Source: Oligosphaeraceae bacterium (GTDB lineage Bacteria > Verrucomicrobiota > Lentisphaeria > Oligosphaerales > Oligosphaeraceae). From it: 6,973 nucleotides of DNA. Position 1 is the first letter of the stretch. Each line of letters begins with the position of its first letter. The notes below the pieces were generated by a model that was given only the letters and a program-made list of their open reading frames with translations, had not been told where the DNA came from and made no database searches. Shown here in pieces: positions 5,349 through 6,973 of this stretch. The position numbers and the translations under genes are program-made. The stretch is taken from the NCBI GenBank assembly GCA_012515455.1, contig JAAYYJ010000316.1, positions 1 to 6,973 of the forward strand, given 5' to 3'.

Positions 5349-6647
5349 TCAGTCTGCCCGGCCAGCCGGCCGGAGGGAGCATTCCCCCCCCAGACGGCGG
5401 AAATCATCCAGCAACCCGGGATATGATTTCTGCACCGCCTGGGCGCCGCTCAGAACCACTTCGCCCTGAGCCAGAACGCTGGCCAGGGTGGCGGCCATCA
5501 CCAGGCGGTGGTCGTTGGCGGCATCGCAGCATCCGCCCGCCAGGGTGCCGTGACCGGTCACTTCCAGGGCATCCGGGTACTCCTGCACCTCGCCGCCCAG
5601 GGCCCGCAGCAGCGCCGCCACTGTCGCCAGGCGGTCGCTCTCCTTCAGGCGCAGCCGGGCGGCGTGGGTAAATCGCGTCACTCCAGACGCTCCGGCTGCG
5701 ACTACCGCCAGCACCGGCAGCAGGTCGGGAGTATCACGCACGTCAAGGGTGATGCCGGTGAGAGCAGCAGGAGAAACGCGCACAGAATCGCCACTGCACT
5801 CGATCCGGGCGCCGAACCGCCGCAAAATCTCAACTACCGCCCGGTCGCCCTGGCGGGAGCACAAATCCAGGCCGGTCACCGCCACCGGGCGCCCCATAGC
5901 GCCGGCCGCCAGCCAGAGTGCGGCGTTGGACCAATCGCCCCCGACCACGAAGACCCCGGGAGAACGATACTGCTGCCGGCCGGGAATCGCCCAGCCAGCC
6001 GAATTTTTTTCGGCCCGAACCGCGAATTTTTCCAGCGTCTGCAGGGTCATATCCACATATCCGGCTGACTCCAGGGATGCGGTCAGGCGGATTTGGCTGT
6101 CGTGCTCCAGCATGGGCAAGGCGAAGAGCAGCCCGGAAATATACTGCGAGCTGACATTCCCCGGCATTTCGTAATCGCCGGCGGTCAATCCTCCGGAAAT
6201 GCTTAAGGGCAATCGCTCCGGCGCGACTGTGACGCCATGCTGCCGCAGAGCCGTGAGCAGCTCCTGGAGGGGCCGTTCCGGCAGCCGTCCCCGGCCGCAG
6301 AGCGTAATTTCCTGTCCCCGGCCAGCCCGGGCCGCAATCACCGGCAGGATGAAACGCAGGGTCGAGCCGCTCTCGCCGCAGTCGGCGCAGGCCAGGTCAG
6401 GAATGCTCTTGAGCGGTAGGACGCGCAGTCCGTTGGAGGTACTCTCCAAGGTCGCTCCCAAGGCCGTGAGCACCTGCAGGGTCGCGGAAATATCGGCTGA
6501 CAATTCGCCACTAAGGCCCTGGACCAGGGTGGGACGGTCGGCCAAAGCGGCGGCAATCAGGGCCCGGTGTGCTTCGGCCTTGGCCGGAATGGCGGCAAGA
6601 GTCCCGCCCGGCAGCCCCGGCATTATCGTCAGACTATCAGCGTTCAT
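5349..6647 (-). CDS. aroA: 3-phosphoshikimate 1-carboxyvinyltransferase (EPSP synthase)
   Basis: This 432-residue cytoplasmic enzyme condenses shikimate-3-phosphate with phosphoenolpyruvate, the sixth step of the shikimate pathway. Family signatures appear in order: AKAEAHRALIAAALAD (22-37), GESGSTLRF (about 91-99), RLPERP, PGNVSSQYISGLLF, GDWSNAALW, TPDLLPVLA with the catalytic aspartate, RLRLKESDR, NDHR and VQKSYPG. The GESGSTLRF form groups it with the Clostridia-like, glyphosate-tolerant-type enzymes more than with the E. coli type (this grouping is from memory). Lys23 and Arg28 of the first motif are kept, but the serine normally after the lysine (SKS) is alanine here. I chose ATG 6647 because AAAGGAG lies ten bases upstream and ATGA overlaps the aroB stop; the frame extends upstream to 6716 but those residues overlap aroB and are not conserved. 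Confidence 0.96.
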   Translation of the reverse strand: MNADSLTIMPGLPGGTLAAIPAKAEAHRALIAAALADRPTLVQGLSGELSADISATLQVLTALGATLESTSNGLRVLPLKSIPDLACADCGESGSTLRFILPVIAARAGRGQEITLCGRGRLPERPLQELLTALRQHGVTVAPERLPLSISGGLTAGDYEMPGNVSSQYISGLLFALPMLEHDSQIRLTASLESAGYVDMTLQTLEKFAVRAEKNSAGWAIPGRQQYRSPGVFVVGGDWSNAALWLAAGAMGRPVAVTGLDLCSRQGDRAVVEILRRFGARIECSGDSVRVSPAALTGITLDVRDTPDLLPVLAVVAAGASGVTRFTHAARLRLKESDRLATVAALLRALGGEVQEYPDALEVTGHGTLAGGCCDAANDHRLVMAATLASVLAQGEVVLSGAQAVQKSYPGLLDDFRRLGGECSLRPAGRAD

Positions 6648-6973
6648 TGTTCCAGTGCTCCTTTCGCGCCCCAAAAAGCCGGCAGGTCCTCCACTGCGAG
6701 CTGCAGCAGCTCGCAATGGCCGATCTCCCTGGGCACCACCAGGGTGATTTTGCTGCCCGAGCGTTTTTTATCGTGTCCCATCGCGGGCAGCAATTCCTCA
6801 ATCTGGTAGGGTGAGAGCAGCGGCAGATTGCAGCGGGACAGCGCCTCGACGATAGCATCCCGGCAGCTTTCCGAGGTAATGCCGTGCCGCAAGCCGGCAT
6901 CAGCCACCAGCACCAGCCCCATAGCCACCGCCTGGCCGTGGCTGATCCGGTAGTGACTGACCTTCTCAATGGC
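6644..6973 (-). CDS. aroB: 3-dehydroquinate synthase, C-terminal part
   Basis: The last 109 residues of the enzyme that cyclises DAHP to 3-dehydroquinate, the second shikimate step, an NAD- and zinc-dependent reaction. The start lies beyond the right edge. The visible part begins AIEKVSHYRISHGQAVAMGL, where the histidine of HGQAVA corresponds to a zinc ligand of the family (His264 in E. coli), and continues with the GLP-like NLPLLSPYQ, the MGHDKKRSGSKITLVVP segment and REIGHCEL near the end. The usual motif is HGEAVA; here the glutamate is glutamine. The stop codon overlaps the aroA start (ATGA), so the two are translationally coupled. Confidence 0.93.
   Translation of the reverse strand, partial: AIEKVSHYRISHGQAVAMGLVLVADAGLRHGITSESCRDAIVEALSRCNLPLLSPYQIEELLPAMGHDKKRSGSKITLVVPREIGHCELLQLAVEDLPAFWGAKGALEQ

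Noticed and set aside
5508..6068. Long plus-strand open frames opposite aroA, and similar antisense frames opposite pheA, acr3 and arsG
   Set aside because: They are arginine-, proline- or glutamine-rich shadows of clearly conserved genes on the other strand, lack ribosome sites and match no family I recognise.
6648..6716. Upstream extension of aroA to 6716
   Set aside because: The extra residues are low-complexity, overlap aroB and are not part of the fold; ATG 6647 has a good ribosome site and overlaps the aroB stop by 4 nt.

Overview
The window holds two blocks of genes that converge at about 4050-4110. The plus-strand block (2-4046) is an arsenic detoxification cluster. The minus-strand block (4109-6973) is an aromatic amino acid biosynthesis operon. 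Base composition looks moderately GC-rich and even throughout, and no transposase, integrase, tRNA or phage gene is visible. The presence of arsEFG-type genes fits an anaerobic or facultative bacterium. The AroA sequence (GESGSTLRF, RLRLKESDR, NDHR signatures) and the fused chorismate mutase-prephenate dehydratase resemble those of Clostridia/Oscillospirales- or Lentisphaerae-like bacteria, but the taxon cannot be fixed from this window.

Arsenic block, left to right: the C-terminus of a multi-pass permease of the DUF318/ArsP-like kind; arsC, a thioredoxin-coupled arsenate reductase of the low-molecular-weight phosphatase fold; a single-domain rhodanese whose start overlaps the arsC stop; an ACR3 arsenite efflux permease; an ArsE-like thioredoxin domain, a cysteine-rich linker and a membrane-anchored ArsF-like domain encoded across a reading-frame break; and an ArsG-like permease. 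An intrinsic terminator follows arsG. Together these would reduce arsenate and export arsenite (ArsC, ACR3), and would probably handle aromatic organoarsenicals (ArsEFG: nitro-group reduction, then efflux of the amine product). The permease fragment may add organoarsenical export. No arsR-type regulator is in the window; it may lie upstream.

Aromatic block, read on the minus strand: aroB (3-dehydroquinate synthase, C-terminal part), aroA (EPSP synthase, 4-nt ATGA overlap with aroB) and pheA (P-protein: chorismate mutase, prephenate dehydratase and ACT domain). A tandem octamer repeat sits in the 100-nt aroA-pheA gap.

The most interesting part is 2322-3312. An ArsE-like domain appears joined to an ArsF-like domain through a duplicated CCCG...CC linker. 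The two halves are in different reading frames, and two 14-bp direct repeats lie exactly 88 nt apart. Loss of one repeat period would restore one continuous frame.
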